The notes: generated from the sequence alone by a model not told the origin. DNA of 64,000 nucleotides from a bacterium (GCA_018829445.1 JAHJTV010000103.1:107428-171427), one strand, 5' to 3'; counted from the first letter of the stretch, positions 17,742 to 28,400 are shown. Numbers and translations are program-made.

Positions 17742-18695
17742 ATGAACAAACAAGATAATTCTTCGTTACCTGAAGATGTCTCTCAAAAGAATAAAAAACA
17801 TCGCAGAACGGACATAAAAACAGATCGTTTTATTCCCAAACCGGACTGGCTCAGGGTGAAATTACCTTCCGGAGACAATTTCAGGAAGATTAAGAGTTTT
17901 CATGATCAGCTTGGGATCAAGTCTGTCTGCAAGGAAGCTAACTGCCCAAATCGTGGTGAATGCTGGAATACGGGAACAGCATCATTTATGTTAATGGGCG
18001 ATACGTGCACCAGGGGCTGTCGATTTTGCGCTGTAAAAACTTCTAAAAATCCACCTGCCCTCGATCCTTCCGAACCCAAAAAACTTGCCGAAACACTTTC
18101 AAATCTGAATCTAAACTATGTAGTGCTCACCACAGTTGATCGTGATGATCTGCCTGATCAAGGGGCGAATCATATTACTCGCTGTATAAAAGAGATCAAA
18201 ACGAGATTACCTGATTTGATTATTGAAGCACTCATACCGGATTTTAGAGGAATTCCGGAATTATTGGATATCGTATCCCATTCCGGAGCTGAAGTCATCT
18301 CACATAATATTGAATGTACCCGCACCATGACGCAAAAGGTTCGAGATCCAAGGGCCGGTTATGACCAATCATTGCAGGTTTTACATTATATCAAATCTAC
18401 TTACCCTGAATTGTATACCAAATCGTCACTTATGTTAGGATTTGGTGAACGTGAAGATGAGATCCTTCAAACAATGCAAGATCTTAGGGATGTTAATACC
18501 GATTTTCTCACCCTGGGCCAGTATCTGCAACCCAGTCGTCACAAACTACCAGTAGAGAAATACTACCATCCTGATGTTTTTAAGCAATTGGGGGAAAAAG
18601 GGCGGGAACTGGGGTTTGAATATGTTGCCAGCGGTCCGCTGGTCAGAAGCTCTTACAAAGCCGCAGAACATTATCTTGCCAACAAGCTCAGCTAG
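17742..18695 (+). CDS. lipA: Lipoyl synthase
   Basis: 317 residues, full length for LipA, a radical-SAM enzyme that inserts two sulfurs into protein-bound octanoyl groups. The auxiliary cluster cysteines C63, C68 and C74 (CKEANCPNRGEC) and the radical-SAM cysteines C89, C93 and C96 (CTRGCRFC) are all present. The C-terminal RSSY (at GPLVRSSYKA) supplies the serine ligand of the sacrificial cluster. The N-terminal 40 residues are lysine-rich and probably flexible. It is divergent from the lipM-like gene. No strong ribosome site precedes the ATG. Confidence 0.96.
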   Translation: MNKQDNSSLPEDVSQKNKKHRRTDIKTDRFIPKPDWLRVKLPSGDNFRKIKSFHDQLGIKSVCKEANCPNRGECWNTGTASFMLMGDTCTRGCRFCAVKTSKNPPALDPSEPKKLAETLSNLNLNYVVLTTVDRDDLPDQGANHITRCIKEIKTRLPDLIIEALIPDFRGIPELLDIVSHSGAEVISHNIECTRTMTQKVRDPRAGYDQSLQVLHYIKSTYPELYTKSSLMLGFGEREDEILQTMQDLRDVNTDFLTLGQYLQPSRHKLPVEKYYHPDVFKQLGEKGRELGFEYVASGPLVRSSYKAAEHYLANKLS

Positions 18696-18717
18696 CGTTT
18701 TTATAGTCTGTAATGGT

Positions 18718-19476
18718 TCAAGTAATTCCGCCATCAACGGACCAGGCTGCCCCGGTTGTAAAGGGTGAGGCGTTGGATGCTAAAAAACAAATGACAGAAG
18801 CGACTTCTTCCGGGTATCCAATTCGACCCACCGGATATAGCTTTGATATCTCTTGCAGGTATTTTTCCGGGTTGTCACTTTGTGCCATTTCCCTGTCCAG
18901 CATTGGGGTCTTTATATCTCCCGGACAGACGCAGTTAACACGAATATTTTCACTGGCAAGATCCACTGCCAAGGCTTTGGTAAAAATGGTAACCGCTCCT
19001 TTAGATGCACAGTAAACGGTTTCCAGGGGATTTCCCTTGAGCCCGGAATCGGAAGAAACATTGACAATTGTTCCCTTACTTTTACGCAGTACCGGAATCG
19101 CGTATTTGCAGACAAAAAATGTCCCTTTAAGATTAGTATCAATGATGCGATCAAACTCCGCCTCTTCAACATTTTCGATGGGATTGGTTTTGTAAATACC
19201 GGCGGAATTTATAACCACGTCCAGTTTTCCAAATAGCTCTACCACCTTGTTAACTGATGATCGGCAGTCTTCAACCTTTGACAGATCCGCCTGAAAAAAC
19301 TCCAGGTACTCTTTATCTCGACCTAGAGTATCTAACGCCGCTTTTCCTTTTTCAGCATTTTTCCCAACAATCAGTACTTTGGCGCCTCCTTCCAGCATCA
19401 ATTGTGCAACCGCTAATCCAATGCCTGAAGAACCTCCCGTAATCAGAACGACTTGATCCGTAAACTTAAGTTCCAT
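18718..19476 (-). CDS. Short-chain dehydrogenase/reductase (SDR)
   Basis: 252 residues, a classical SDR. It shows the cofactor motif TGGSSGIG (about 14-21), NSAGIYK (about 89-95), the catalytic serine in VNVSSDSG and the YCASK pair (Y and K four residues apart). The motif after PG is DIKTPM. It probably oxidises or reduces an alcohol/ketone with NAD(P). It is convergent with lipA, 22 bases apart, and faces a 476-base gap on its 5' side. The substrate is unknown. Confidence 0.88.
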   Translation of the reverse strand: MELKFTDQVVLITGGSSGIGLAVAQLMLEGGAKVLIVGKNAEKGKAALDTLGRDKEYLEFFQADLSKVEDCRSSVNKVVELFGKLDVVINSAGIYKTNPIENVEEAEFDRIIDTNLKGTFFVCKYAIPVLRKSKGTIVNVSSDSGLKGNPLETVYCASKGAVTIFTKALAVDLASENIRVNCVCPGDIKTPMLDREMAQSDNPEKYLQEISKLYPVGRIGYPEEVASVICFLASNASPFTTGAAWSVDGGIT

Positions 19477-19952
19477 TTTTTACCGCTGTTTTCAGTTAAA
19501 ACCTGTATTGAATTCCTGCGATTAGAGGGCAGGAGTGAAAGCAAATCAGTGGTTAAGTCATATCTCAATCCAACTATGTGATTGGCGTTACAAATAATAC
19601 TTTTCAATTTAAAAAATAAACGGATAAAAAATATGCACAAATAATTGTGATTTATGCTTTAGCATCAAGAACCGGTTTTGTTTTTCATGGATTATCTGCG
19701 GAATGTGATGAATATTATTTCCTATATATCTTTGTATTATCAAATAAAGGTGTGAAAGACTCTATTTTATTAACGATTATTTCTCGGATGATTCATATAC
19801 AAATTACCGGTTTTGATAAGCGAATTTTTTTACTTAAAAGTCGGATTGTACCGGTCTTTGCAGGTGTCCCCGTTGACATCACAACGCCTGCTCATTATAC
19901 TTCAACCTGTTTCATCATCTTAAAATTGGCTATTACTCTTATGGCGGTATAA
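19477..19952. other. Intergenic region upstream of SDR and IclR genes
   Basis: AT-rich, with no convincing gene. A 101-codon open frame (19647-19952) has no ribosome site and an unstructured, low-quality translation. The region presumably holds divergent promoters for the SDR and the IclR regulator, but no clear operator palindrome was seen. Confidence 0.45.
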
Positions 19953-20699
19953 ATGGGCGCGACTATCCAATCCCTGGAAAGGGGATTAGTGATTCTTGAT
20001 ATTTTGGCTAAAGCCGGGAAACCCTTATCATTAAATGAGATTTCCGTGCATTTTTCGATTGATCGCTCTTCTGTTTTCAGACTGGTATCAACACTGTTGA
20101 AATGCGGTTACGTCATACAGCATTCCGTCACCAAACAATACTCACTCGGTTACAAGGTTCTGGAACTCTCGGGAGCCTTAACCAGCCAGTCCCATATTGA
20201 TGATCTGATCAAACCGCTCATGCGCCGTATCCTTGAAGCAACTCATCAGAATACCCATCTGGCTGCACTGGATGGAGATCAGGTTGTGTTTCTTGCTGTC
20301 GAACAGCCCAAAGACCATTTGGCTCTAAATATTACCGTGGGCTCAAGAGAACCGTCCGTGGTGACCGCCTTGGGAAAATCTTTGCTGGCATTTCAGGATG
20401 AGGAAAATCTTGATCGCATCCTGGAACAATATGAATTTATTAAATATACGGAGAGATCAATCCGGTCTGTCAGCCAACTGAAGAAAAACCTGCAGCAAGT
20501 TAAAAAAGAGCTGGTGGCTGTTGATGATGAAGAGTACAGAACCGGGATCGTCTGCATCGCTGCTCCCGTTTTTGATCACAATAAAAAAGTGCGGTATTCC
20601 ATTGGCATCACAGGACTCAGAGATATTGTCAAACCCTACCAGAAAGAATATCAAGAAATAGTAAAACAAGCCGGCATTGAAGCATCCCGGTTGTTCTGA
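19953..20699 (+). CDS. IclR-family transcriptional regulator
   Basis: 248 residues, the typical IclR length. An N-terminal winged helix-turn-helix (about 3-65) includes IQSLERGLVILDILA and IDRSSVFRLVSTLLKCGYV. The C-terminal effector-binding GAF-like domain (about 80-245) shows TALGKSLLAF and YRTGIVCIAAPVFD, standard conserved stretches. IclR proteins usually control a nearby catabolic gene. Here the closest candidate is the divergent SDR, 476 bases away. The effector is unknown. Confidence 0.9.
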   Translation: MGATIQSLERGLVILDILAKAGKPLSLNEISVHFSIDRSSVFRLVSTLLKCGYVIQHSVTKQYSLGYKVLELSGALTSQSHIDDLIKPLMRRILEATHQNTHLAALDGDQVVFLAVEQPKDHLALNITVGSREPSVVTALGKSLLAFQDEENLDRILEQYEFIKYTERSIRSVSQLKKNLQQVKKELVAVDDEEYRTGIVCIAAPVFDHNKKVRYSIGITGLRDIVKPYQKEYQEIVKQAGIEASRLF

Positions 20700-20720
20700 T
20701 TTCGGGGTCACCTTAAGAAG

Positions 20721-22082
20721 TTACAGACCAAAATCTGCCAGCAGATCCTCCACATTCCCCTGTTTGGAACTTGAAGGGGGACGTTCCTTTACTGACTTTT
20801 CGTCCTCTCCCACACATGTCCGGTGTAATGCAATGATTTCACTGACTACCGAGTCACTCTTATCCTGTTTATTCGGCTGCGACAACTGAGTGTTCTGACG
20901 GGGTGCACTAATATTGATTAGATATCTCACACAACCGCTGATTATCTGGTTTAATTCAAATTCTTTTTCAATACATCTTTGACAGATCAGGAACATCAGG
21001 TGAGCCATGCTGAATTCACTTTTCACCCACTCCCCTTTTCTTAAAAACCTCTCCAGGGAGAAGGGATCGGGATGAGATTCGGTCAATAATCCCTCAAGGA
21101 ATTCCTCTTTTGAAAGGTTTTTTGACAGAATGTCAGCCCCGGTTATGGCCGCATAGAGACCTTCCAGATATTCGGACAGCGGAATTATTGCCGGTAAGTC
21201 ATGGGGTTGCAGTTCCAACGAGCCTGTATATTCTTCAAGTTCAAGCGCTTTTATTGATAGTTTTTGAATAATTTCCATCAACAGACTGCTCATACTGTCA
21301 AGCTGCCCCATTGTATCCAATTTTACGAGTTCAAGATAGACATGCTGAGTATTAACCGGGTGATTGGACAGCAGCACCATTAATCTGTCGTTCTCCGATA
21401 TGTAAAATTCCAGGGTCGATTTCAGAATCTCTTGTACGTTCAGGTTTGAGGAGAGCTGGTTTTGTGAGAACTCATTGAACAACGTATTTAAAAGAACATT
21501 TTGCTTCCAGCTTATCTGATATTCCTGAGACTGATGAAGGATAACGATTTTCTGCAGCAGTTTGTACTGATCCTTGATCAGTCTATTCAGTCTGTTGTTC
21601 AATACATCAGCAAAAATTATGTACATATCCGTGTTCTGCTTATAAACCTTGTCTTCAAGGCGATTTTCCGGGTTTTCCAGTCCATCCAGCAGATCCGGCA
21701 AAGGCGAAATATCAATCCCCAGCAGCAATACTTCGCCTCTTGCCTCAACCGAAACATTATTGGGTTCTCCCAGTATACACTGTTCTCCAAACATTCTAAA
21801 GGGTGTATAGATGACATCCACATATTCCTCAACACCAGATGCGTTTGTCAGGAATACCTCCAGTCTTCCCTGAATCAGAATATAAACATGTTGACCAAAG
21901 GTACCCTCTTGCACCGGACGTTCGCCATCTGACAATACGATAAACTTGGAGTACTGGAATATCTGGTTGAGATGCTCTTCACCCAGCCCGGAAAAATGTT
22001 TGATTTTTTTTAGGACGTGTATGAACGGCTGCTTGAGCTCAGGAGCAGTGTTGATTAAGTAGTTTGTTTGAATATCACTCAT
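20721..22082 (-). CDS. Cyclic-nucleotide-binding-domain protein with unknown C-terminal region
   Basis: 453 residues. The N-terminal ~140 residues form a Crp-like nucleotide-binding domain: HFSGLGEEHLNQIFQ, then VQEGTFGQHVYILIQGRLEVF and a phosphate-binding-like FGEQCILGEP. The usual arginine of the cAMP pocket is not obvious. No helix-turn-helix follows, so it is not a Crp transcription factor. The remaining ~310 residues are helical and unrecognised, with a serine/glutamine-rich linker near residue 400 and a short terminal GNVEDLLADFGL that looks like a docking peptide. AAAGGG sits six bases before the ATG. It is downstream of the sigma-54 activator on the same strand but 217 bases away. 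Confidence 0.65.
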   Translation of the reverse strand: MSDIQTNYLINTAPELKQPFIHVLKKIKHFSGLGEEHLNQIFQYSKFIVLSDGERPVQEGTFGQHVYILIQGRLEVFLTNASGVEEYVDVIYTPFRMFGEQCILGEPNNVSVEARGEVLLLGIDISPLPDLLDGLENPENRLEDKVYKQNTDMYIIFADVLNNRLNRLIKDQYKLLQKIVILHQSQEYQISWKQNVLLNTLFNEFSQNQLSSNLNVQEILKSTLEFYISENDRLMVLLSNHPVNTQHVYLELVKLDTMGQLDSMSSLLMEIIQKLSIKALELEEYTGSLELQPHDLPAIIPLSEYLEGLYAAITGADILSKNLSKEEFLEGLLTESHPDPFSLERFLRKGEWVKSEFSMAHLMFLICQRCIEKEFELNQIISGCVRYLINISAPRQNTQLSQPNKQDKSDSVVSEIIALHRTCVGEDEKSVKERPPSSSKQGNVEDLLADFGL

Positions 22083-22120
22083 TCTGAATCCCTTTAAATT
22101 TACGCAATGTTTAGTTCACA

Positions 22121-22178
22121 GATTTTAAAGATAACTTTATCAACTATTGTGGAAATATCAACGATTGTCTTTAAAATC
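22121..22178. promoter_or_regulatory. Perfect 11-bp inverted repeat upstream of the cNMP-domain gene
   Basis: GATTTTAAAGA (22121-22131) and TCTTTAAAATC (22168-22178) are exact complements 36 bases apart, lying 39-96 bases upstream of the cNMP-domain gene start. They may be an operator pair, or a leftover transcription stop for the sigma-54 activator gene. Confidence 0.35.
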
Positions 22179-22299
22179 ACTGCCAATTTATTCTTTGGAT
22201 GATCAGGTAATAAGTCGTCATCGGCTTCCCTTTAGCTGCTTAATCCCAATACTACTGAATACGCTTCCCAGCTCAGATGTTTGAGTAGCAGGAGCGTAA

Positions 22300-23850
22300 T
22301 TATTGATAGATCTCCTTCGCCTTCCTACCAAAGGGAATTCTCAATTTTCTCATTTTTTGTCTCAAAGTTCCGGAGTTCATTCCGAGAATCTCAGCTGCGC
22401 CGGATCGGCCTTCTATTTTTCCGTTTGTATGCTGCATCACCTGCTTGATGTGTTCACGATCGATGCTTTCAAGAGTCAAAAACGATCTGCCTCGTTCACT
22501 CACTAGATCCTGTTCACGATTTCCGTCCATAACAGTGAGGTCATCAAAAACGAATGGCTGGTTTTTGCTGATGATGAGGGTTCTTTCTATCGCATTTTCC
22601 AATTCCCGGACATTTCCCGGCCAATCATGTCTAATGAGTTGTTCCAAAGCTTCAGGAGCCAGTGTAGAAAAACCGGGAAGTGCCAATTCCCGTGATTTCT
22701 TTTTGATAAAATGCTGCACCAGTAATGGAATATCCATTTTTCTTTCCCTCAAAGGTGGAATGGTGATGGGAAAAATCTTCAACCGGAAGTAAAGATCCTC
22801 CCTGAATGTTCCCTGTTTTACCATCTGCATCAGGTTACGATGGGTTGCTGCGATGATACGGCAGTCAATCGAAACGGATTCTTCACCTCCAACCCGCTCA
22901 ATCTGTTTGTCCTGCAAAACTCTGAGTAATCGGACCTGCGCATCCAAAGGCAACTCTCCGATTTCGTCCAGAAAAATTGTCCCTCCATTCGCCCGTTCGA
23001 ACCGCCCACGCTTTTGAGCAACGGCACCGGTAAAAGCGCCTTTTTCGTGCCCAAACAATTCACTATCCACTAAATTACTCGATAATGCGCCGCAATTTAC
23101 CTTGATCAGGGGCCCTTCCCTTCTGGAGGAAGAGTAGTGAATCGCATTTGCGATGACTTCCTTACCGACTCCTGTTTCGCCCAACAATAGCACAGGGCTG
23201 TTCATAGGTGCTACCTGATGAACGGATTTCATCACTTTCTTCAAACCGTTATTGGCGCCTATAACTTCCTGTTCGGTCAGCTTGGACAGTTCATTCTGCA
23301 GATAGCGTTTATCATCTGCCAGAATATTCTTCAACTGATTTACTTTTCGATAGCGAATACTATTTGTCAAGGCAATGCCAAGTGGTTCATTTAATAAAGC
23401 CAATAGATCGGAATGGGTTTGAGTATATTCTATTTTTTGCTCATTGATGATAATAAGGGCTCCCATGCGTTTACCCGATAGAACCATCTCGATGATGATA
23501 CTAGGTCCCTCTGGCCAGTTGAATCCCTGTGGTAATCCCCTATTTCGAAATTCAGCCTTGCTGTCATTGGCAATCGTTATCCGAGGTTTCCTGAAGTCAA
23601 CCTCAAGTAGCTTCTCCTCCTTGTCTGTTGCCGGTATTTTTATCGGGAGGGTATCGCTTCCTGAAAGATGTGCGACAGCCAAACTCTCATAGGCTTTTTC
23701 ATCAGGAAGATAGATCACAAATCCCATAAAATCAGCTGGAATATAATCGCGTATATACAGGAGACAGTCCTTTAAAGCCTTGTCTATCTCCAGATTACCG
23801 CATATCCGCATGGTTGCTTCCCTGAAAAACCGATTTTCGTCAATTTTCAT
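22300..23850 (-). CDS. Sigma-54-dependent transcriptional activator (GAF-AAA+-Fis)
   Basis: 516 residues in three parts. A GAF-like sensor domain (about 15-170) follows the NorR/FhlA pattern. A short coiled segment leads to the AAA+ domain (about 195-430), which has Walker A GETGVGKE (224-231), the sigma-54 contact loop GAFTGA (271-276) and Walker B FLDEIG. A Fis-type HTH lies at the C-terminus (about 465-510, with GRSGAAEILGMNSGTLRQKM). It should hydrolyse ATP to open sigma-54 promoters when the GAF domain senses a small molecule or redox cue. It is divergent from a nitronate-monooxygenase-like gene with a good -24/-12 promoter and a palindrome between them, so that gene is the likely target. 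Confidence 0.93.
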   Translation of the reverse strand: MKIDENRFFREATMRICGNLEIDKALKDCLLYIRDYIPADFMGFVIYLPDEKAYESLAVAHLSGSDTLPIKIPATDKEEKLLEVDFRKPRITIANDSKAEFRNRGLPQGFNWPEGPSIIIEMVLSGKRMGALIIINEQKIEYTQTHSDLLALLNEPLGIALTNSIRYRKVNQLKNILADDKRYLQNELSKLTEQEVIGANNGLKKVMKSVHQVAPMNSPVLLLGETGVGKEVIANAIHYSSSRREGPLIKVNCGALSSNLVDSELFGHEKGAFTGAVAQKRGRFERANGGTIFLDEIGELPLDAQVRLLRVLQDKQIERVGGEESVSIDCRIIAATHRNLMQMVKQGTFREDLYFRLKIFPITIPPLRERKMDIPLLVQHFIKKKSRELALPGFSTLAPEALEQLIRHDWPGNVRELENAIERTLIISKNQPFVFDDLTVMDGNREQDLVSERGRSFLTLESIDREHIKQVMQHTNGKIEGRSGAAEILGMNSGTLRQKMRKLRIPFGRKAKEIYQ

Positions 23851-23914
23851 ATTAATCTTGATTAAGGGTTACATCGATTTAATAAACTGACATATAGTAT
23901 AGTTTTAACATTGG

Positions 23915-23953
23915 ACTGATAAATAACACAGTTTTACTGACTTATTTATCAGT
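23915..23953. promoter_or_regulatory. Perfect 12-bp palindrome, candidate activator binding site
   Basis: ACTGATAAATAA (23915-23926) and TTATTTATCAGT (23942-23953) are exact complements around a 15-base spacer. It lies 95-133 bases upstream of the -24 element of the nitronate-monooxygenase-like gene, the usual distance for an enhancer site, and 65 bases upstream of the divergent activator gene. Confidence 0.6.
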
Positions 23954-24047
23954 TTTCTTATAATAGTTAAATCTCTTTTCCGACACTCCTACCAATACAA
24001 ACAATAAATATCTGAATATATTATGTATTTATTTAAACATTTAGCAA

Positions 24048-24063
24048 TGGTATCAATATTGCT
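24048..24063 (+). promoter_or_regulatory. Sigma-54 (-24/-12) promoter
   Basis: TGGTATCAATATTGCT matches the TGGYACRNNNNTTGCW consensus at the key GG and GC pairs with exact spacing; the mismatches are at the fifth-sixth and seventh positions. It is 73 bases upstream of the ATG at 24136. The neighbouring divergent gene encodes a sigma-54 activator. Confidence 0.65.
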
Positions 24064-24135
24064 ATTGTAGATGAACAATTAAAAACCACTACAGATTTGA
24101 TTTCCAGTCTTACAAACCCTTCAAAAGAGAACAAA

Positions 24136-25101
24136 ATGATTAAAACAAGAATCACAGAAATTTTAGGCGTAAAATATCCGATTCAATGTGGGACCATGAT
24201 GCATATTAGCAACGCTGAGTTTGTGGCTGCTTGTGCAAACGCTGGAGTCTTTGCCTGTCTGGCATCAGCCATGTATCCCGACGAGGCGTCACTGATAAAT
24301 GAACTTAACCGCCTTCGTTCTTTGACAGATAGCCCTTTTGGGGTGAACGTCTCTCTTTTTCCAGGGCATGATGCAAGGAGTGTTGATGTAACCCTGGATA
24401 TTCTGGCCAGAGAGGGTGTTACGATAATCGAGACTGCGGGTCGAAGCCCAGAATCCCACCTGGATAAAATCCGGCAGAAAGGTGCTATCCATCTCCATAA
24501 ATGCGCCAGATTAAAAGATGCCGTAAAAATGGATAGACTGGGTGTCGATATCATCTCAGTCGTAGGGACTGAATGTGGTGGTCATCCTGGCATGGAGGAT
24601 ATCGGATCCATTGTTCTTATTCCCGAAGTCGCTGAAAAAATCAAGGCACCACTTTTTGCAGGTGGCGGATTTTGTGACGGAAAAGGACTGATTGCAGCCC
24701 TTTCCATGGGAGCAGAAGGTGTATTGATGGGTAGCCGGTTCCTATGCACTGAAGAGTCGAGAATACATAATGACATCAAGCAAAGCATGCTTAAGGCAGA
24801 GCTTTCTGATACTGTTACCATTCAACGTTCGATTGGCAGTCCGGTCAGAGTATTGAATAATAAATGGGCCAGGGATATTTTGAAGATGGAAGAGGAGGGC
24901 GCCACTTTTGAGGAACTGTTACCCAAAATTTCCGGACAGTTGACCGGTGAAGCCTGGATCAAAGGCGGTGATGGAGCTATCTTTGCCTGTGGCCAAGTTG
25001 TTGGCAGAACCAATGAAATTCTGTCCATCGGAGAGCTTGTGGCCGGTATTATATCGGATGCGGAAAAGACCATGAAACGGCTGGAAAACCTGTCAAATTA
25101 A
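24136..25101 (+). CDS. Nitronate monooxygenase / FabK-like flavoprotein
   Basis: 321 residues from the ATG at 24136, preceded by AAAGAGA; an in-frame upstream ATG at 24097 is less likely. The fold is the FMN-binding TIM barrel of the 2-nitropropane dioxygenase/FabK group. PIQCGTMMHISNAEFVAA starts the first strand-loop, GTECGGHPG (about 152-160) corresponds to the flavin and active-site loop with its histidine, and FAGGGFCDGKGLIAALSMGA is the phosphate-binding loop. Members oxidise nitronates or reduce enoyl thioesters, and sequence alone does not separate these. It has its own sigma-54 promoter and stands as a single gene. Confidence 0.8.
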   Translation: MIKTRITEILGVKYPIQCGTMMHISNAEFVAACANAGVFACLASAMYPDEASLINELNRLRSLTDSPFGVNVSLFPGHDARSVDVTLDILAREGVTIIETAGRSPESHLDKIRQKGAIHLHKCARLKDAVKMDRLGVDIISVVGTECGGHPGMEDIGSIVLIPEVAEKIKAPLFAGGGFCDGKGLIAALSMGAEGVLMGSRFLCTEESRIHNDIKQSMLKAELSDTVTIQRSIGSPVRVLNNKWARDILKMEEEGATFEELLPKISGQLTGEAWIKGGDGAIFACGQVVGRTNEILSIGELVAGIISDAEKTMKRLENLSN

Positions 25102-25437
25102 GGATTAGCCGACTGCCTCGAAACAAAATACCGGATGGTCGGCTTCAAGTTGATGCACCTTTTTCACAATAAAGGGTAAACTATAAAAATTTTGAGCAAT
25201 ATATCTGCAGGGCCTGGAATTCCCTCAGGCTCCCCCCTCCCAAAACTTCACCGTAAGCTTTTTATTCTGACTTTTCAAGCAATTGCATATTCGGCAAGAA
25301 AAGGAAATGATATAGCAAGATATGGAAAGTCACCGCATCTCCGTCCGATTATATTGGATAAAAATTGAGAAATTTATACAGCTTTTTCAATCCACATCTT
25401 AACAATTTTTACCATTCTATAACCGAGGAGAAAGACC
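25102..25437. other. Intergenic region upstream of the TrmO-UvrA fusion
   Basis: 336 bases with no gene. A short GCCGAC/GTCGGC pair near 25110-25142 could end transcription of the flavoprotein gene. The start of the next gene has GAGGAGAAAG as a good ribosome site. Confidence 0.4.
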
Positions 25438-28400
25438 ATGGCGACTTATTCATTAAGACCGGTTGGCTATTTAGAGCAACTCGACAATGGTCAAGAGTTG
25501 TTTATCAATGACGACTATAAACCGGCATTACTTCATGTTAATAAATTCAGCCATATCATCATCCTATGGCTGAATAGGGATAGAGAAAATTTCTATCGTA
25601 AAATCAAGACGTTAAGCGAGCAGTACTATAACTGTTTTCAGAATTTGGGTTCTCAGAGCCCTGTTGAAGTCAGCGTTGCACGGGTGAAATCCATTGATGA
25701 AGCAAATGGATCGATTCGGATTGATGACATCATCATCCCAAATGACGCCACAATTCTGGATCTTAAACCGTATTTTCCCATCGAGGATCGTGTTCAGAAT
25801 TTTGTTATTCCTGATGATTTATCAAATACCCCCAACTTTTTTCAGAGCATTAAGTCCAAGAAGCTCTTGCAAGCATTGCGGGATCGACAACTGGGCAATG
25901 CCAATCAAATCTTGGATAGTCTGGAAATTGATCAAAGTGGAAGCTTCATCAAAAAACAGGGGCACTGTCAGATCAAGCTGTTCGATGCGTCCAGCGAGTT
26001 TTTGGAGTCTTTGGGGCTGTTTTCTCATATTCAAATCTTGTGGTGGTTTAATCGTTTTGAGAAGGAATCATACCGCAAAACAACCCAATGCAATCCACCT
26101 TATGAGAAAGCTCCCAGAACTGGAGTGTTTGCGACCAGGTCTCCCGTACGCCCTAATCCGATTGCTCTGACGACAGCCAGAATTCTGAAAATCGACAGGA
26201 GCAAAAAGATCCTGAGCATATCCTCTATCGATGCTTTCGACAAAACACCCATTATTGATGTTAAGCCCTATATCCCCTTTTTGAACAGGGTGAAGACATT
26301 CAGTGTTCCAAACTGGCTGGATCACTGGAGTGAATGGTTTGAGGAGGAGGAAGAGATACAAGGCAACAACATTGCCCTTACAACAACATCTGATTTTGAA
26401 AGATTGGGGGGGCTTTTAAGCCCTAGAGAGCCCGCTTTAATCGAAGAACAGGTTTCCACCCAGGATGTTCAAGCGGACGAAGCAAGCAGTGACTTCATTG
26501 TTATCAAAGGGGCTCGGGAGAATAATCTGCAAGGTATTTCTCTCAAAATCCCAAAAAACAAATTAACAGTGATAACCGGTTTAAGCGGCAGCGGCAAGTC
26601 GTCCCTTGCTTTTGATACGCTTTATGCTGAAAGCCAGAGAAGATTTATGGATAGTATTTCTGCTTCAGGGAGACAGATTTTCAAGCAATTTGAACGACCC
26701 GCCGTCGATCAAGTGTTGAATCTGCCGCCCGCCATAGCAGTTGAACAAAAATCGGTTGGTCGCAACAGCCGTTCTTCCGTAGGTACCGCTTCGGATATCA
26801 GCGATTATATGCGTCTTCTTTTTGCCAAAGTGGGTGTTGTTCATTGTCCGAAATGCGGCAGGGCGGTTGAGAAGAAATCGGTTCACCAGATTCTCCAACT
26901 CTTGACGAATCTTCCCCCCGGAATGAGTTTTGGCATCACCTTAATGGACAGCAATCAGGTCGATCATCTGTACACCGTTCCGGAAGAAATCGGGAACAGC
27001 GATTATAAAGAACAGGTCAGAACAAAGGTTGAACAGATCCTGGAAGCGGAAAAGGGGGCATTAAAAGTCATAACCAGCGAAGGGGATGACTATATTCTTC
27101 ATACCAGGAATCATTGTTACTATTGCGGCGTCTCATTCTTTGATTTGACCCCTTCATTCTTCAGCAACAACAACCCGGAGAGTATGTGTCCGAACTGTGA
27201 TGGTTTGGGAACTAAAATGAGTGTATCCCCCGAACGAATTGTGTCTAAACCTGAAAAGTCGCTATTGGATAGTGCTTCGGAATGGTGGGGGGACTTAAGG
27301 AAGTTCTTGAAAAACCCGACCGGTAATTGGATGAAGGGAGAAGTGATTGCATTGGCGCAGTCGGTGGGGATTGACCTGGAAACGCCCTGGAAGGATTTAC
27401 CTTCTGAATTTCAGAAAAAGGCCCTTTTTGGTACGGACGGTGAGATCGTCAATCTAACCTTCCGGGGGACACGAGGACGCGATGGCAATATCAATCGACC
27501 GGTGGAAGGGGCGGTTAATCATATCAAACGATTGTTCAGTAATTCTCATGAGAAAAACAGCAGTGAATTTTACCTGCAGTTTATTCAAAAAGAGGAATGC
27601 CCGGCTTGTCATGGAGAACAGCTCAATCCGGTTGCACGTTTTGTGACGGTTGCCCAAAAAAGATTTCCCGAAGTCAGCGCGATGTCAATCGATTCTCTGC
27701 AAAAGTGGATGGATGAAATTCCCGAGAAAATGTCAAACAGTGAATATCAATTGTCCAAAGAGATCATTCAAACCATTGGTAAAAAGGCCAAGGCACTTAT
27801 CGACGTGGGGTTACATTATCTGTCTCTGAATCGTCAAATGCCGACTCTTTCCGGGGGTGAAGCACAACGGCTGCGGTTGGCAACGCAGTTGGGGTGCGGA
27901 CTGACGAACTTGCTGTACATCCTAGATGAGCCATCGGTGGGGTTGCATCATAGTGATCATGACAGACTGATAGAGACTATGAAGCAACTGCGGGACATGG
28001 GAAATACCCTGGTGGTGGTTGAACACAATACCAGCACCATGCTTCAGGCTGACCACTTGATCGATATTGGCCCAGGAGCCGGGATTAAAGGAGGACATAT
28101 CGTTGCCCAGGGGAAACCAAGTGAGGTTATGGCGGTTGAGAACTCAATGACCGGGAAATATCTGAATGAGGATCTCTTTGTTGGAAAATCCCTGCCCAAA
28201 AAACAGAGAAAACCTCAGGGTTATTTAAAACTGACGGGTGCCTGTAAAAACAATCTTAAAAACGTAACTGTCAAAATTCCGTTGGCGATGTTTGTCTGCA
28301 TCACGGGGAAAAGTGGTTCCGGTAAAAGCAGTCTGATAACAGACACCTTATCACCCCTTTTGGCCCACTATTATAATCATGGAAATCTTTTAAAAGGAGA

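Noticed and set aside
19647..19952. 101-codon plus-strand open frame before the IclR gene
   Set aside because: No ribosome site, no domain pattern, and composition typical of AT-rich intergenic DNA.
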